A stretch of DNA of 15,606 nucleotides from Fragilaria radians (lineage: Eukaryota > Bacillariophyta > Fragilariophyceae > Fragilariales > Fragilariaceae), in the NCBI GenBank assembly GCA_900642245.1, contig CAAAJI010000681.1, positions 9,884-25,489 on the forward strand. Direction: 5' to 3'. Shown piece by piece: positions 15,323 to 15,606 of the stretch (its first letter is position 1; each line of letters begins with the position of its first letter). Made by a program: the position numbers and the translations under genes. The notes beneath the pieces were generated by a model that was not told the DNA's origin, did no database searches, and saw only the letters and a program-made list of their open reading frames with translations.

Positions 15323-15606
15323 ATGAAGTCGTCTTTGATTTTATTGGTTCCATATTGTTCTATACTTTTATCCTATCCCACAACGGTGGCATTGCGTTCT
15401 ATTCCAGATTCCAAATTACGATTTTCATCCGTATCATCGACATCTTCGTATCGAAAATCAGGAGATGGTCGTCGTAGGACTCGAAACACTATTTCATCGT
15501 CAATACTGCAACAACGAATGTCTCCACAACAATTACAACAAACCGAAAATGATGAAATGTCACGAGTATTTTTGGAGGGAGAGAATGATGTGATTAGAAT
15601 CGATAG
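15323..15606 (+). CDS. N-terminus of a secreted or plastid-targeted protein, runs off right edge
   Basis: Open from ATG at 15323 to the window end, 94 codons without a stop. It starts with MKSS and a hydrophobic core (LILLVPYCSILLSY), then PTTVALRS, with a likely signal-peptidase site after TVA. A Ser/Arg-rich, acid-poor stretch follows (LRFSSVSSTSSYRKSGDGRR), then Gln-rich SPQQLQQTENDE and the start of a folded part (MSRVFLEGENDVIRID). Signal peptide plus a Ser/Arg-rich transit-like segment is the layout of bipartite plastid presequences in diatoms; the residue after the predicted cut is Leu, not the usual Phe, so plain secretion is possible. The mature protein lies outside the window and cannot be identified. 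The minus-strand opening covering 15324-14734 starts on top of this ATG and is the antisense of the rRNA relic. Confidence 0.7.
   Translation, partial: MKSSLILLVPYCSILLSYPTTVALRSIPDSKLRFSSVSSTSSYRKSGDGRRRTRNTISSSILQQRMSPQQLQQTENDEMSRVFLEGENDVIRID

Noticed and set aside
14734..15324. 196-codon minus-strand open frame
   Set aside because: It is the antisense of the LSU rRNA relic for its downstream part and its start overlaps the ATG of the plus-strand gene at 15323. The collinear rRNA landmarks on the other strand explain the sequence better, and the reading has no recognisable domain.

Overview
The window looks like nuclear DNA of a low-GC stramenopile, most likely a diatom. The evidence is short GT-AG introns, Gln/Asn/Thr tracts encoded by CAA/AAC/ACA runs, secreted and possibly plastid-targeted precursors, a TrhO-type rhodanese gene in an Asn-rich eukaryotic style, and LINE-like reverse transcriptases of the 'GTGQGSGNSP' kind that I associate with diatoms and oomycetes. 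No genus can be named from the sequence alone.

Layout. 1-618 (minus): a poly-Gln, Arg-rich C-terminal exon running off the left edge, and a signal-peptide exon that can be spliced to it. 619-1527: no gene recognised. 1528-2448 (plus): a secreted Thr-rich, Cys-containing protein with one intron. 2409-3722 (minus): a TrhO/UPF0176 rhodanese-domain protein whose 3' end overlaps the previous gene by 40 bp. 3750-4205: T-rich, nothing recognised. 4210-12610 (minus): a graveyard of at least four LINE-like retrotransposon fragments arranged head to tail, with pieces of endonuclease, reverse transcriptase (RT) and RNase H domains, all broken. 12604-13300 (minus): a coiled-coil ORF with one internal stop, possibly an ORF1. 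13342-14409: a segment bounded by an exact 23-bp direct repeat, with two hairpins and a minus-strand intron signature that includes a perfect TACTAAC branch point. 14405-14995 (plus): a strongly diverged fragment of eukaryotic cytosolic LSU (28S-type) rRNA, domain II including the GTPase-associated centre. 15323-15606 (plus): the first 94 codons of a secreted or plastid-targeted protein.

The host genes do not form an evident pathway; they are separate genes around a retroelement-rich block. The most notable points are the rRNA fragment with CpG-decay-like changes, whose left edge carries one copy of the 23-bp repeat, and the four element fragments, in which every recoverable RT core carries a different lesion while one RNase H domain keeps all four acidic residues.
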